The translations under genes and the position numbers were made by a program. Below, piece after piece: positions 33,804-42,293 of a DNA stretch of 64,000 bases (positions are counted from its first letter, which is position 1; every line of letters begins with the position of its first letter). The notes under the pieces were generated by a model, which was given only the letters and a program-made list of their open reading frames with translations, did no database searches and had not been told where the DNA came from. The stretch comes from Pigmentiphaga sp. H8 (GTDB lineage Bacteria > Pseudomonadota > Gammaproteobacteria > Burkholderiales > Burkholderiaceae_B): positions 372,001 through 436,000 of the forward strand of contig NZ_CP033966.1 in assembly GCF_003854895.1 (NCBI RefSeq), read 5' to 3'.

Positions 33804-34667
33804 ATGTCCCACGATTTGCGTACCCGTCTGGCCCGTCCCGGCATCGTGCTCGCCCCGGGCGTCTACGACGCCTTCAGCGCCCTGATCGCCGAACAGGCGG
33901 GCTTCGAGGCGCTGTACCTGTCCGGCGCATCCATCGCCTATACCCGCCTCGGGCGCTCGGACGTCGGCCTGACCACCTATACCGAAGTTGCCGATACCCT
34001 GGCGCGCATCACCGAGCGGGTATCGCTGCCCGTGATCGTCGATGCGGACACCGGGTTTGGCAACGCGTTGAACGCGATGCGCACGGTGCGCGGCCTGGAA
34101 CGCGCCGGCGCCGCGATGATCCAGCTCGAGGACCAGACCTTCCCCAAGCGCTGCGGCCACCTGGACGGCAAGTCCGTGGTGCCGGCCGCCGAGATGGCCG
34201 GCAAGCTCAAGGCCGCGCTGGACGCGCGGGTGTCCTCGTCCACCCTGATCCTGGCGCGTACCGATGCGGTCGCCGTCGAAGGACTGGAGGCGGCCCTGGA
34301 CCGGGCCGAACGATACCTGGAGACCGGAGTGGACGCGCTGTTCATCGAGGCCCTGAGGACTCCGGAGCAGATGGACGCCGCCTGCCGCCGCTTCAAGGGC
34401 CGGGCGCCGCTGCTGGCCAACATGGTGGAGGGCGGCAAGACCCCCATCCAGAGCGCGGCGGAACTGGAGCGGCACGGCTTCGGCATCGCGATCTTCCCGG
34501 GCGGCACCGCGCGCGCGGTGGCCCACGTGCTGCAGGGCTACTACGGCAGCCTGCGCGAGCACGGCACGACAGCCCCCTGGCGCGACCGCATGCTGGATTT
34601 CGACGAATTGAACGCGCTGATCGGCACGCCGGAACTGATGCGGCTGGGAAGTTCGTATTCCACCTGA
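33804..34667 (+). CDS. Isocitrate-lyase/PEP-mutase-superfamily C-C lyase
   Basis: A 287-residue lyase. The Mg-binding DADTGFG (80-86) and ED (109-110) motifs are followed by KRCGH (115-119). Cys117 in this motif marks real C-C lyases (isocitrate, methylisocitrate and 2,3-dimethylmalate lyases) and is absent from PEP mutases. Length fits the methylisocitrate/dimethylmalate lyase branch. With the hydratase genes just before it, it probably splits a substituted malate into pyruvate or glyoxylate plus a carboxylic acid. GAAGGAAA serves as ribosome site. Confidence 0.85.
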   Translation: MSHDLRTRLARPGIVLAPGVYDAFSALIAEQAGFEALYLSGASIAYTRLGRSDVGLTTYTEVADTLARITERVSLPVIVDADTGFGNALNAMRTVRGLERAGAAMIQLEDQTFPKRCGHLDGKSVVPAAEMAGKLKAALDARVSSSTLILARTDAVAVEGLEAALDRAERYLETGVDALFIEALRTPEQMDAACRRFKGRAPLLANMVEGGKTPIQSAAELERHGFGIAIFPGGTARAVAHVLQGYYGSLREHGTTAPWRDRMLDFDELNALIGTPELMRLGSSYST

Positions 34668-34718
34668 GCACGCGGACCCCATGTGATGCGATCATGGCGG
34701 CTTCGACAAGGAGCCGCG

Positions 34719-35627
34719 ATGACGCTGCAGCAACTGCGCGACTTTCTGGCCGTGGTGGAGCAGGGCAGCTTCAGGCAGGCCGCCCGTATCCTGGACGTTT
34801 CCCAGGCTGGCCTGACCAATAGCGTGAAGGCGCTCGAATCCTCGTTGGGGGGATCCTTGCTCGCCCGTTCGGGGCGCGGGGTCCACCTGACCGACGCCGG
34901 CCACCGGCTGTATGCCCGGGCGATCCTGATCGACCGCGAGGCCAGGCGCGCCGAGGACGAGGTGCGGCAGATGCACGGCCACGAGACGGGCACGGTGGAC
35001 GTGGCGATCGGGCCGTCCATGACCGCGCTGCTGCTGCCGCGCGTGGTGGCGGATTTCCGCGCGCGCTTCCCCAAGGTCGAACTGCGCCTGACCAGCGGTT
35101 TCTTCGAGCAGATCCTGCCCTCGCTGCAGCTGGGGCAGGTGGATTTCGCGGTGACGTCGGTGCCGGACGAAGGCGCGGGCGGAGGGCTGGTCAGCACGCC
35201 CCTGTTGCAGACGCGCCTGGGCGTGGTGGCCCGCAAGGGGCATCCGATGGCGGATGCCCGGTCGCTGCGCGAACTGACCGACTGCGAATGGGTGGTGATG
35301 GGGCCGCCGGGGCGGCCGGGCGGCACGATCGTGCGTTTCTTCGAGGACAACGGTCTGCCCGCGCCCAAGGCCGCGGTGCGCTGTGAATCGTTCGCCCAGG
35401 TCATGGCGCTGGTCAATTCCACCGATCTGCTGGCACTGGTCCCGCGCGTGATGCTGGACCAGGGACTGCTGGGCAGCCTCGTGGTGCCGGTCGAACTGGA
35501 CGAGCACGCGCACAGCTTCGAGATCTGCCTGGTGCGCCGCGCCGAGGCCTCGCTGACGCCCGCCGCGGCCGCCTTCGCCGCGATGTGCGAATCGTGCAGC
35601 CGCATCATCGCCGGCATGGGCCGGTAG
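34719..35627 (+). CDS. LysR-family transcriptional regulator
   Basis: A 302-residue regulator whose helix-turn-helix is at the N-terminus (MTLQQLRDFLAVVEQGSFRQ and VSQAGLTNSVKALESSLGG). The effector domain (TVDVAIGPSMTALLLPRVVA) resembles the TsaR/GalR-like LysR group. AAGGAG precedes ATG 34719. It follows the lyase gene on the same strand after 51 bp, so it may be the last gene of the hydratase operon, giving that pathway two regulators. It converges on the Bug gene of the pobA operon. Confidence 0.88.
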   Translation: MTLQQLRDFLAVVEQGSFRQAARILDVSQAGLTNSVKALESSLGGSLLARSGRGVHLTDAGHRLYARAILIDREARRAEDEVRQMHGHETGTVDVAIGPSMTALLLPRVVADFRARFPKVELRLTSGFFEQILPSLQLGQVDFAVTSVPDEGAGGGLVSTPLLQTRLGVVARKGHPMADARSLRELTDCEWVVMGPPGRPGGTIVRFFEDNGLPAPKAAVRCESFAQVMALVNSTDLLALVPRVMLDQGLLGSLVVPVELDEHAHSFEICLVRRAEASLTPAAAAFAAMCESCSRIIAGMGR

Positions 35628-35630
35628 AAG

Positions 35631-35652
35631 GGCCCGCGGTTGCCCGCGGGCC
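35631..35652. terminator. Convergent-gene terminator hairpin
   Basis: GGCCCGCGG and CCGCGGGCC form a perfect 9-bp stem with loop TTGC, between the convergent LysR and Bug genes. No T-run is present. Confidence 0.6.
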
Positions 35653-35659
35653 GCATGCC

Positions 35660-36637
35660 TCAATCCAGCTGGAGGTCCAGGCTGCGGACGATGGGCTCCC
35701 AGCGTGCCGTATCGGCCTTGAGCATCGCGGCGGCCTCGGCCGACGGGGTGCCGGCGGTCACCATGTCGAGTTCGGTCAACCGGGCGATGATGGCCGGGTG
35801 TTTCATCGCGCGGGCGACCGCCTCCTGCAGGACCGCGATGCTGGCGGGCGGCGTGTCCTTGTGCACCCACACGTACTGCTTGAACGTCGCGTCCAGGCCA
35901 TCCACGCCCGTGGCCTGGGCGAGCGTGGGCACCTCGGGAAGGCTGGGCGACCGGATCGCGGTGGACACCGCAAGCGCCGTCAGCCTGCCGGTCTTGATGT
36001 GGGGCAGCACGGTCGGACCCGCCAGCCAGCCGCAATCGACCTGGCCGCCCAGCACGTCGGTCAGCGCGGGGCCGGGGCCGCGATAGGCCACATGCTGGAT
36101 GTCGGCGCCCGTGGCGCGCAGGAACATGGCGCCGGCCAGGTGTCCGGGCGTGCCGTTGCCGCCCGAGGCATAGGTCAGCCGCTTCTTCCCGGCCAGCTCC
36201 ACCAGCTGGCTGGCGCGGTCGACCTTCACGCCCGGATGGCAGACCAGCACCTGGTTGAAGGTGGCCACCATGGATACGGGCACCATGTCGCGGCGCGCAT
36301 CGAAGCTGAGTTTCTTGTAGACCAGCGGGTTCACGGTGACGACCGTGTCGGCGCCGACCAGCAGCACGTGCCCATCGGGCCGGGCCCGCAGCATCTCGCC
36401 GGGCGCGAGATTCAGGCCAGCCCCCGGCCGGTTCTCGACCGTGAAGGTCTGGCCGAACGAGGCGGCCAACTGTTCGGCCAGGGACCGGGCGATGATGTCC
36501 GACGGCGCGCCCGGCGGGGAGCCGGACAGCATGCGGACCGGCCCGCCGGGATAGGCGGGTTGCGCGGTTGCGCAGGGCGCGGCCGCGGTCGTTACTGCAA
36601 GGGCCAGCAGGCATGCCGGCGGGGTAAGGCGGATCAT
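35660..36637 (-). CDS. Bug-family solute-binding protein of the pobA-ligAB operon
   Basis: A 325-residue receptor with signal ending ATAQ near residue 26. The first ligand loop is unusual (SGSPPGAPSDIIARSLAEQL instead of PFxxGG), and the second is ENRPGAGLNLAPGEML. HVAYRGPGPALTDVLGGQVD follows. Its ATG overlaps the ligB stop (ATGA), so it is translationally coupled to the ring-cleavage genes and probably captures an aromatic acid such as 4-hydroxybenzoate or protocatechuate. Confidence 0.9.
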   Translation of the reverse strand: MIRLTPPACLLALAVTTAAAPCATAQPAYPGGPVRMLSGSPPGAPSDIIARSLAEQLAASFGQTFTVENRPGAGLNLAPGEMLRARPDGHVLLVGADTVVTVNPLVYKKLSFDARRDMVPVSMVATFNQVLVCHPGVKVDRASQLVELAGKKRLTYASGGNGTPGHLAGAMFLRATGADIQHVAYRGPGPALTDVLGGQVDCGWLAGPTVLPHIKTGRLTALAVSTAIRSPSLPEVPTLAQATGVDGLDATFKQYVWVHKDTPPASIAVLQEAVARAMKHPAIIARLTELDMVTAGTPSAEAAAMLKADTARWEPIVRSLDLQLD

Positions 36638-37488
36638 GAGGTCTCCTCCTCGGCGTCCACGAAAGTGATCAGCCCCATGCCGCTGGTCATCGGGGCGTAG
36701 TAGTTCTTGTGCAGCCGCCGGACCCGCGGCGTCATCGCGCCGCGCATGATCAGCCACATGATCAGCTCGACCGCCTCGGCCCCGGCCGGCTGCATGATGT
36801 CCTCGTGGCTCATGGCCGCGAGCGACGCGGGGTCGGACTCGATCAGGTCCAGCCATCTCCGGTCGAAGGCTTCGTCCAGATGGCCGAAGCGTTCCCCGTG
36901 CAACTGGTGCGACATGCCGCCGGTGCCGACGATCGCCACGCGTGCGTCGGCGGGGTAGCTTTCGACGGCGCGGCGCAGGGCCTGGCCCAGCCGCAGGCAG
37001 CGGCGAGCGGTGGGCAGCGGATGCTGGATCACGTTGACGACCAGCGGCACGACCTTGATGTTCCAGTCGGGCTGGTAGGACCACAGCAGCGGCAGAGGCA
37101 CGAGCAGGCCGTGGTCCACCGCCATTTCCTGACATACCGTCAGGTCGAATTCGTCGGCGATCAGGGCATTGGCCAGGTGCCAGGACAGGTCCGCGTCACC
37201 CCTGACGGCGGGCAGCGGCCGCTGGCCGAAGCCTTCGTCGGCCAGCGGATAGCTGTCGGCCGTGCCCAGCGCGAAGGTGGGGCAGCGGTCCAGGCCGAAG
37301 TCCGAGCCGTGGTCGTTGTAGACGAAGATCACGGCGTCGGCGCGTACTTCGTTCTCCAGCCAGTCCTTGACCGGCAGATAGCCGTCGAAAAGCGGCTTCC
37401 ATGCCGGGTCCTGCTGCTTGCCCAGGTCGAAGGCGCGTCCGATGGACGGAACGTGCGAACTGCCTATGCCTGCCACGATGCGTGCCAT
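36634..37488 (-). CDS. ligB: Protocatechuate 4,5-dioxygenase beta (catalytic) subunit
   Basis: A 284-residue class III extradiol dioxygenase subunit. Iron ligands His12 (GSSHVP), His60 (YNDHGSD) and Glu241 (GAEAVELIMW), plus the catalytic His194 (GGMSHQ), match the positions known for Sphingobium LigB (12, 61, 242 and 195). It opens protocatechuate between C4 and C5 to 4-carboxy-2-hydroxymuconate semialdehyde. Gallate may also be accepted. It overlaps both neighbours by short start/stop overlaps (TGATG with ligA, ATGA with the Bug gene). In Comamonas the same gene is called pmdB. Confidence 0.92.
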   Translation of the reverse strand: MARIVAGIGSSHVPSIGRAFDLGKQQDPAWKPLFDGYLPVKDWLENEVRADAVIFVYNDHGSDFGLDRCPTFALGTADSYPLADEGFGQRPLPAVRGDADLSWHLANALIADEFDLTVCQEMAVDHGLLVPLPLLWSYQPDWNIKVVPLVVNVIQHPLPTARRCLRLGQALRRAVESYPADARVAIVGTGGMSHQLHGERFGHLDEAFDRRWLDLIESDPASLAAMSHEDIMQPAGAEAVELIMWLIMRGAMTPRVRRLHKNYYAPMTSGMGLITFVDAEEETS

Positions 37489-37853
37489 CAGACGGCTCCC
37501 TTGTCCTGGCGCGTGGCGAGGAATTCGTCCAGGCTCTGGCCGCGCATCTGCGCGCCCATCGTGTAGAGCCCGGCTCCCACCGTCGCGCCGATCTTGATCA
37601 TGTAGTAGATGTTGCCGCCCAGCCTGACCAGTTCCAGCCAGTCGCGATCGCGGATGGCCCGCTTCTGGGCCTCGGACAGTCCGAACGAAGCCATGTAGGC
37701 GTCCTCGTCCTGCCGGAAGCGTTCGCGGTTTTCGGGCCGGGTGAGCGACATGCACAGCTTGTTGACGGGATAGCCCTGGCGGCTGCGATCGCCGTCGAAG
37801 ACATAGGTGCCGTCTATGCCCCAATCCCGGGGCGGGGGTGATGCGTCCGTCAT
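37488..37853 (-). CDS. ligA: Protocatechuate 4,5-dioxygenase alpha subunit
   Basis: A 121-residue helical subunit that closes the active-site lid of the LigAB dioxygenase. The signature GTYVFDGDRSRQGYPVNKLC and the helical FGLSEAQKRAIRDRDWLELV match LigA. AGGAGA precedes the ATG. Its stop overlaps the ligB start, keeping the subunits at 1:1. It lies 26 bp after pobA. Confidence 0.92.
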   Translation of the reverse strand: MTDASPPPRDWGIDGTYVFDGDRSRQGYPVNKLCMSLTRPENRERFRQDEDAYMASFGLSEAQKRAIRDRDWLELVRLGGNIYYMIKIGATVGAGLYTMGAQMRGQSLDEFLATRQDKGAV

Positions 37854-37879
37854 CGTGTCTCCTGGTAGGACGTGGGCGG

Positions 37880-39067
37880 TCAGACGTCGAAGGGCAGGCC
37901 CGTGTAGTTGCGCGCGAACAATTCCGCGGCACGCGGGTCTTCGACGATCTGTTCGAGTTCGGCAAGCTGCATCCGCATGTGGAAGCGCGGCTCGTCGTGG
38001 AAGCGGTGCAGCAGCGTGCATAGCGAGGCGGCGAAGCGCTGGGTCTTCCATACCCGGCGCAGGGCGATCTCGGAGTACCGTTCGAGCAGGTCGCCGTCGC
38101 CGTGGCGGTAATAGGCCTCCAGCGCCGCCGCCATGACGCGCACGTCGCCCACCGCGCTGTTCAATCCCTTGGCGCCCGTGGGTGGAACGATGTGCGCGGC
38201 GTCTCCCGCCAGCATCAGCCGGCCGTGGCGCATCGGCGCGGCCACGAAGCTGCGCATGGGCGTCAGCGATTTCTGCACGATGCGGCCTTCGTTCAGGCGG
38301 AAGCCGTCATGGGTGGCGAAGCGCGCGTGCAGTTCCGACCAGATGCGGTCGTCGGACCACTGCTCGACGTCGTCGTCCACCGGGCATTGCAGGTACAGGC
38401 GGCTGACCGTGGGCGAGCGCATGCTTTGCAGCGCGAAGCCGCGTTCGTGGTGGGCGTAGATCACTTCATGCGAGGCCGGGGCCGCCTCGGCCAGGATGCC
38501 GAGCCAGGCGAAGGGATAGTCCCTGCCGTAGCTGTCGATGCGGTCGCCGGGGATGGCCGGACGGCTGATGCCGTGGAAGCCGTCGCAGCCGGCCACGAAG
38601 TCGCACGCGAGTTCGCGGGTTTCGCCTTCCTGCTCGAAGCGGATGCGGGGCCGGGACGATTCCAGGTCGGACAGCGAGGCCACCCGCGCCTCGAACAAGA
38701 GCGGCCGGCCCGTTTGCAGGCGCGCGGCCACCAGGTCCTTGACGATTTCATGCTGGGGATAGACGGTGACGCACTGTCCGCCGGACAGCGCCTTGACGTC
38801 GAGGCGGTGGCTGGTTTCCCCGAAGCGTATGTCTATGCCTTCGTGGACCATGCCTTCGCGCGCGAGGCGGGCGCCGACGCCGCAGTCCGCCAGCGTCCGC
38901 ACCACGCCGTGCTCGAGCACGCCGGCGCGCTGCCGGTTCTCGATGTACGAGCGCGGGCGGCTTTCGAGGATGACCGAGTCGATGCCCGCCAGATGCAGCA
39001 TCTGTGCCAGCAGTAGTCCGGAGGGGCCGGCGCCGACGATGCCGACTTGAGTCTTGATGGTTTCCAT
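37880..39067 (-). CDS. pobA: 4-hydroxybenzoate 3-monooxygenase
   Basis: A 395-residue flavin hydroxylase, the usual length of PobA. GAGPSGLLLAQ near residue 10 binds FAD, VAGCDGFHGISR is the DG motif, and LAGDAAHIVPPTGAKGLNSA is the flavin-closing GD motif. These match P. fluorescens p-hydroxybenzoate hydroxylase closely. It converts 4-hydroxybenzoate plus NADPH and O2 to protocatechuate, which the next two genes then cleave. The ATG at 39067 was chosen because METIKTQVGIVGAGPSG is the family start. A 225-bp gap upstream probably holds the promoter; no pobR is adjacent. Confidence 0.95.
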   Translation of the reverse strand: METIKTQVGIVGAGPSGLLLAQMLHLAGIDSVILESRPRSYIENRQRAGVLEHGVVRTLADCGVGARLAREGMVHEGIDIRFGETSHRLDVKALSGGQCVTVYPQHEIVKDLVAARLQTGRPLLFEARVASLSDLESSRPRIRFEQEGETRELACDFVAGCDGFHGISRPAIPGDRIDSYGRDYPFAWLGILAEAAPASHEVIYAHHERGFALQSMRSPTVSRLYLQCPVDDDVEQWSDDRIWSELHARFATHDGFRLNEGRIVQKSLTPMRSFVAAPMRHGRLMLAGDAAHIVPPTGAKGLNSAVGDVRVMAAALEAYYRHGDGDLLERYSEIALRRVWKTQRFAASLCTLLHRFHDEPRFHMRMQLAELEQIVEDPRAAELFARNYTGLPFDV

Positions 39068-39292
39068 GCCGTGGGTCGTAGTTCCGTTGCCGGGCCCGTT
39101 CATCCAGGCCCGGCGGCAGTATCACGATCCACGCGCACAGCGAAAAGCCAGTTTTTCCTTATCTCGATAACGGTTTGCTATCAGCAACCGCGGATCACGG
39201 GGCACGTTCCTTGCTGGTATCCCGACGCTTCCGCAGTTTCTCGTCCCCGGACGCAGGCGTGGAAGCCGCCGGCGTCCATGAAGGAGATCAAC

Positions 39293-39799
39293 ATGGCACA
39301 AATCGACAGCACCGCGGCGCGCCAGCAGGGCGGCGCCGGCATCGTGGGCAAGGGCAGCGCCACGGCCGATGGGCCGGGCCCGCACATCATGGCCGCCTCG
39401 ACGCTGGACGGCAACAAGGTCTACAGCGCAGACGATGTCCATGTCGGATCGATCAAGGACATCATGCTGGACGTGTCGGCGGGACGCATCGCCTATGCGG
39501 TGCTGTCGAGCGGCGGCTTCCTGGGCATGGGGGACAAGCTGGTGGCCATCCCCTGGAACGCGCTGACGCTGGACACCGACCGCAAGGTGTTCATCCTGGG
39601 CGTCGCGGCCGATGTGGTGAAGCAGGCCGAAGGTTTCGACAAGGACCGCTGGCCCAGCTTCGCCGACGCGGGCTGGGCCACCGAGTTGCACGGCCGCTAC
39701 GGCACGGAGCCCTATTGGCACCAGCGCCAGGGCGAACGGGTCGTCATAGACCAGCCGGTGGTGAACGCTCCGCGCACGGGTTTCTCGGAAGGCTTGTAG
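39293..39799 (+). CDS. PRC-barrel domain protein
   Basis: A 168-residue protein. The PRC-barrel spans about residues 32-105: MAASTLDGNKVYSADDVHVG, IKDIMLDVSAGRIAYAVLSS, and DKLVAIPWNALTLDTDRKVF. The domain occurs in photosynthetic reaction centres and RimM; free-standing copies like this are often stress-linked and of unclear role. AAGGAG precedes the ATG at the ideal distance. It converges on the adenine deaminase gene with almost no gap. Confidence 0.88.
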   Translation: MAQIDSTAARQQGGAGIVGKGSATADGPGPHIMAASTLDGNKVYSADDVHVGSIKDIMLDVSAGRIAYAVLSSGGFLGMGDKLVAIPWNALTLDTDRKVFILGVAADVVKQAEGFDKDRWPSFADAGWATELHGRYGTEPYWHQRQGERVVIDQPVVNAPRTGFSEGL

Positions 39800-39800
39800 C

Positions 39801-40850
39801 CTAGCCCGTGGGAATGCCGTCGAAGGCCTTGTCCAGCCTTCGCCGCCAGGCCTGCTTATCCGTTTCGGGCGCGAAGCTCGCGTCGAGGCTGTTGCGCGCC
39901 AGCCGGTACGCGTCGCGCGCGCCCAGTTCGGGCAGGGCCTCGAAACAGGCCAGGTAGTTCCGGTTCACGTAGCCGCCGAAATAGGCGGGGTCGTCGGAGT
40001 TCACCGTCACGCACAGCCCGGCGTCCAGCAACCGCGCGAGGGTGTGCCGCTCCATGCTGGGATAGACCTTCAGCATGACGTTGGACAGCGGGCAGACGGT
40101 CAGCGGGATCCGGTGCTCGGCCAGGTGGGCCACCAGCCGCGGATCGTCCAGGCAGCGCACGCCGTGATCGATGCGTTCGGCCTTCAGGTCGCGCAGGGCG
40201 CTCCAGATGTACGAGGCCGGCCCTTCCTCGCCGGCGTGGGCGACGGCATGCCATCCCAGTTCGCGGCAGCGCCGGAAGACCTCGGTGAATTTTTCGGGCG
40301 GGTTGCCGACTTCGCCGCTGTCCAGCCCCACGCCCAGGATGCGGTCGCGGTAGGGCAGCGCCGCCGCCAGGGTCTCGAAGGCCGATTCCTGGGGCAGGTG
40401 GCGCAGGAAGCACATGATCAGCTCGCTGCTGACGCCCAGCGTGTCGCGGGCATCGCGGCGCGCGCGGTCCAGGCCGGCGATGACCGTGCCGAATTCCACG
40501 CCGCGCACCGTGTGCGTCTGCGGGTCGAAGAATATCTCGGCATGCACGACGTTGTCCGCCGCGGCGCGCCGGAAGTAGGCCATGCCCATGTCGTAGAAGT
40601 CTTCCTCGCGTTGCAGCACGGCGGCACCCGCGTAGTACAGGTCCAGGAAGCTTTGCAGGTCCTGGAACGCATAGGCCCGGCGCAGGCTGTCGATGTCGGG
40701 GTAGGGCAGGTCGAGGCCGTTGCGCCGCGCCAGCGCAAAGATCAGCTCGGGTTCCAGGGTGCCTTCGATGTGCAGGTGCAGCTCGGCCTTGGGCATGGCC
40801 TGCAGCAGCGTCGCGAGGTGGTGCGGGGTTATGGGCTGGGACGGAGTCAT
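39801..40850 (-). CDS. Adenine deaminase (adenosine-deaminase superfamily)
   Basis: A 349-residue zinc enzyme. HLHIEG (His25, His27), VAHAGEEG and NSDDPAYFGGYVNRNY supply the zinc and catalytic residues. EGTLEPELIFALARRNGL and DDPAYFGG match Pseudomonas-type adenine deaminases, which act on the free base adenine to give hypoxanthine. It begins 12 bp after the upstream MazG-like gene, so a purine/nucleotide salvage operon is likely. Confidence 0.9.
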   Translation of the reverse strand: MTPSQPITPHHLATLLQAMPKAELHLHIEGTLEPELIFALARRNGLDLPYPDIDSLRRAYAFQDLQSFLDLYYAGAAVLQREEDFYDMGMAYFRRAAADNVVHAEIFFDPQTHTVRGVEFGTVIAGLDRARRDARDTLGVSSELIMCFLRHLPQESAFETLAAALPYRDRILGVGLDSGEVGNPPEKFTEVFRRCRELGWHAVAHAGEEGPASYIWSALRDLKAERIDHGVRCLDDPRLVAHLAEHRIPLTVCPLSNVMLKVYPSMERHTLARLLDAGLCVTVNSDDPAYFGGYVNRNYLACFEALPELGARDAYRLARNSLDASFAPETDKQAWRRRLDKAFDGIPTG

Positions 40851-40862
40851 GGCGGCCGCCTT

Positions 40863-41219
40863 TCAGGTCTCGTCGCTTTCGTTGTACTTGCGGGAGCTGC
40901 CGTAGAACGCCTGGGGCGGATACTTGATCGCGTTCTTCAGCATCTTGCGCTCCACCGCCTGGCCGATGTCGATGTCCAGCTTGTCGGCCAGCGCGACCAG
41001 GTAGAGCTGCACGTCGGCGATTTCGTCGGCGGCCTCGGCCAGCTTGATGGGATTGAGTTCCTTGGATTCTTCCTCGGTCATCCACTGGAAGATGGAGACG
41101 AGTTCGCCTGCTTCGCCGCTCAGCGCCATGGCGAGGTTCTTGGGGGAGTGGAACTGGTCCCAGTTGCGTTCTTCGGTGAAGCGCCGGACGGCGCGCCTGA
41201 TCTGGTCGAAGTCGGACAC
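40863..41219 (-). CDS. MazG-like nucleotide pyrophosphohydrolase
   Basis: A 118-residue all-alpha NTP pyrophosphatase. The Mg-binding EAGELVSIFQW motif, the EEESKE segment and EAADEIADVQLYL match the dCTPase/RS21-C6 branch, which removes non-canonical or excess dCTP. The start is GTG 41219 with AAGG upstream; longer readings have an unlikely basic tail. It shares its promoter region with a divergent AraC gene and is followed by adenine deaminase. Confidence 0.88.
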   Translation of the reverse strand: MSDFDQIRRAVRRFTEERNWDQFHSPKNLAMALSGEAGELVSIFQWMTEEESKELNPIKLAEAADEIADVQLYLVALADKLDIDIGQAVERKMLKNAIKYPPQAFYGSSRKYNESDET

Positions 41220-41340
41220 GTTGATACCTTGCAAAGCGGGACGCTTATATTCTAGCCCTCGCCGCCGGCCGGTCCGCCGGGCACCAAATCCGCAAAATCC
41301 GCAATACGTCCCCCCGTACAGTTCGTACCCGGAGGTACTC

Positions 41341-42207
41341 ATGAAATCGCAAACACGCAGCCATTACGAACGACGCCTGGAGCCGGTCCTGGCATGGCTG
41401 GCCGCGCGTCCGGACCAGGATGCCGACCTATACCACCTGGCCGGACTGGCCTGCCTGTCGCCGTATCACTTCCACCGGGTCTATCGCGCCATGCTGGGCG
41501 AGACCGTGGCGGCCACGGTGCAGCGGGTCAGGCTGATGCGGGCATCGGCGGAGCTGCGCCGGGACGGCCGCACGCTGGACCAGGTCGCGCGGCGGGCGGG
41601 CTACGGCTCGACCGCCGCGTTCAGCCGGGCATTCAGCGCGGCGTTCGGCATGCCGCCCGGGCGATATCGCGAGGACCGTTCTCCCGACGTCATCTATCGC
41701 AGCAAGGAGCTCACCATGTATCCCGTGCAGATCGCATCTTTTCCCGGCGCCTCCCTGGCGGCCCTGCCGCACGCCGGCGACTATCTCCAGATAGGCGCCA
41801 CCTTCGACCGCCTGTTCATGCTGGCCGGCAGCCGCAACCTGCTGCGGGGCGAACCGCGCAGCTTCGGCGTGTACTACGACGATCCCGAGCAGGTGGCCGC
41901 GCAGGACCTGCGCAGCGAGGCCGGCCTGGAGGTGGCGCCCGGCGTCGCCGTGGATGAGCCCCTGCATCGCCTGGAACTGCCCGCCGGCCGCTGCGCGGTA
42001 CTCGAACACACCGGGCCGTACAGCGAACTGGAGTCCGCCTATGCATGGCTGTTCGGGGGATGGCTGCCGGCCAGCGGCGAGCAGCCGGCCGACTTCCCGG
42101 TGTTCGAGGAATACGTGAACGACCCGAAGACCACCCCGCCGTCCGACCTGAAGACCCGCATCTACCTGCCTCTGGCGGAAGTGAAGCAAGAAGCGGGTGC
42201 CGTCTGA
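41341..42207 (+). CDS. AraC-family regulator with GyrI-like effector domain
   Basis: A 288-residue fusion. The two AraC helix-turn-helices are at the N-terminus (residues about 10-110: LYHLAGLACLSPYHFHRVYR and LDQVARRAGYGSTAAFSRAF). The C-terminal half is a GyrI/SOUL-like ligand domain (about 125-285, ending LKTRIYLPL). This SoxS-Rob/SbmC arrangement is common in drug-responsive activators. GGAGG precedes the ATG. It is divergent from the MazG-like operon. Confidence 0.92.
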   Translation: MKSQTRSHYERRLEPVLAWLAARPDQDADLYHLAGLACLSPYHFHRVYRAMLGETVAATVQRVRLMRASAELRRDGRTLDQVARRAGYGSTAAFSRAFSAAFGMPPGRYREDRSPDVIYRSKELTMYPVQIASFPGASLAALPHAGDYLQIGATFDRLFMLAGSRNLLRGEPRSFGVYYDDPEQVAAQDLRSEAGLEVAPGVAVDEPLHRLELPAGRCAVLEHTGPYSELESAYAWLFGGWLPASGEQPADFPVFEEYVNDPKTTPPSDLKTRIYLPLAEVKQEAGAV

Positions 42208-42293
42208 CCCAGGGCACAGCGGATCCGGCTTCGCCGGTCCGCCAGTGCCGCCCCCTGGGGGGGCGCGCGTAAGCGCGTAGGGGGGAGCGGGAA
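42208..42293. repeat. GC-rich intergenic hairpin element, repeat candidate
   Basis: The 86-bp gap between the convergent AraC and Bug genes contains several nested dyads: CCGGCTTCGCCGG, then CCCCCTGGGGGG and GCGCGCGTAAGCGCG. From memory, similar blocks recur between genes in Bordetella and Achromobacter, but here only a 14-bp piece (gcgcgtagggggga) recurs, near 44296. It may act as a terminator. Confidence 0.4.
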
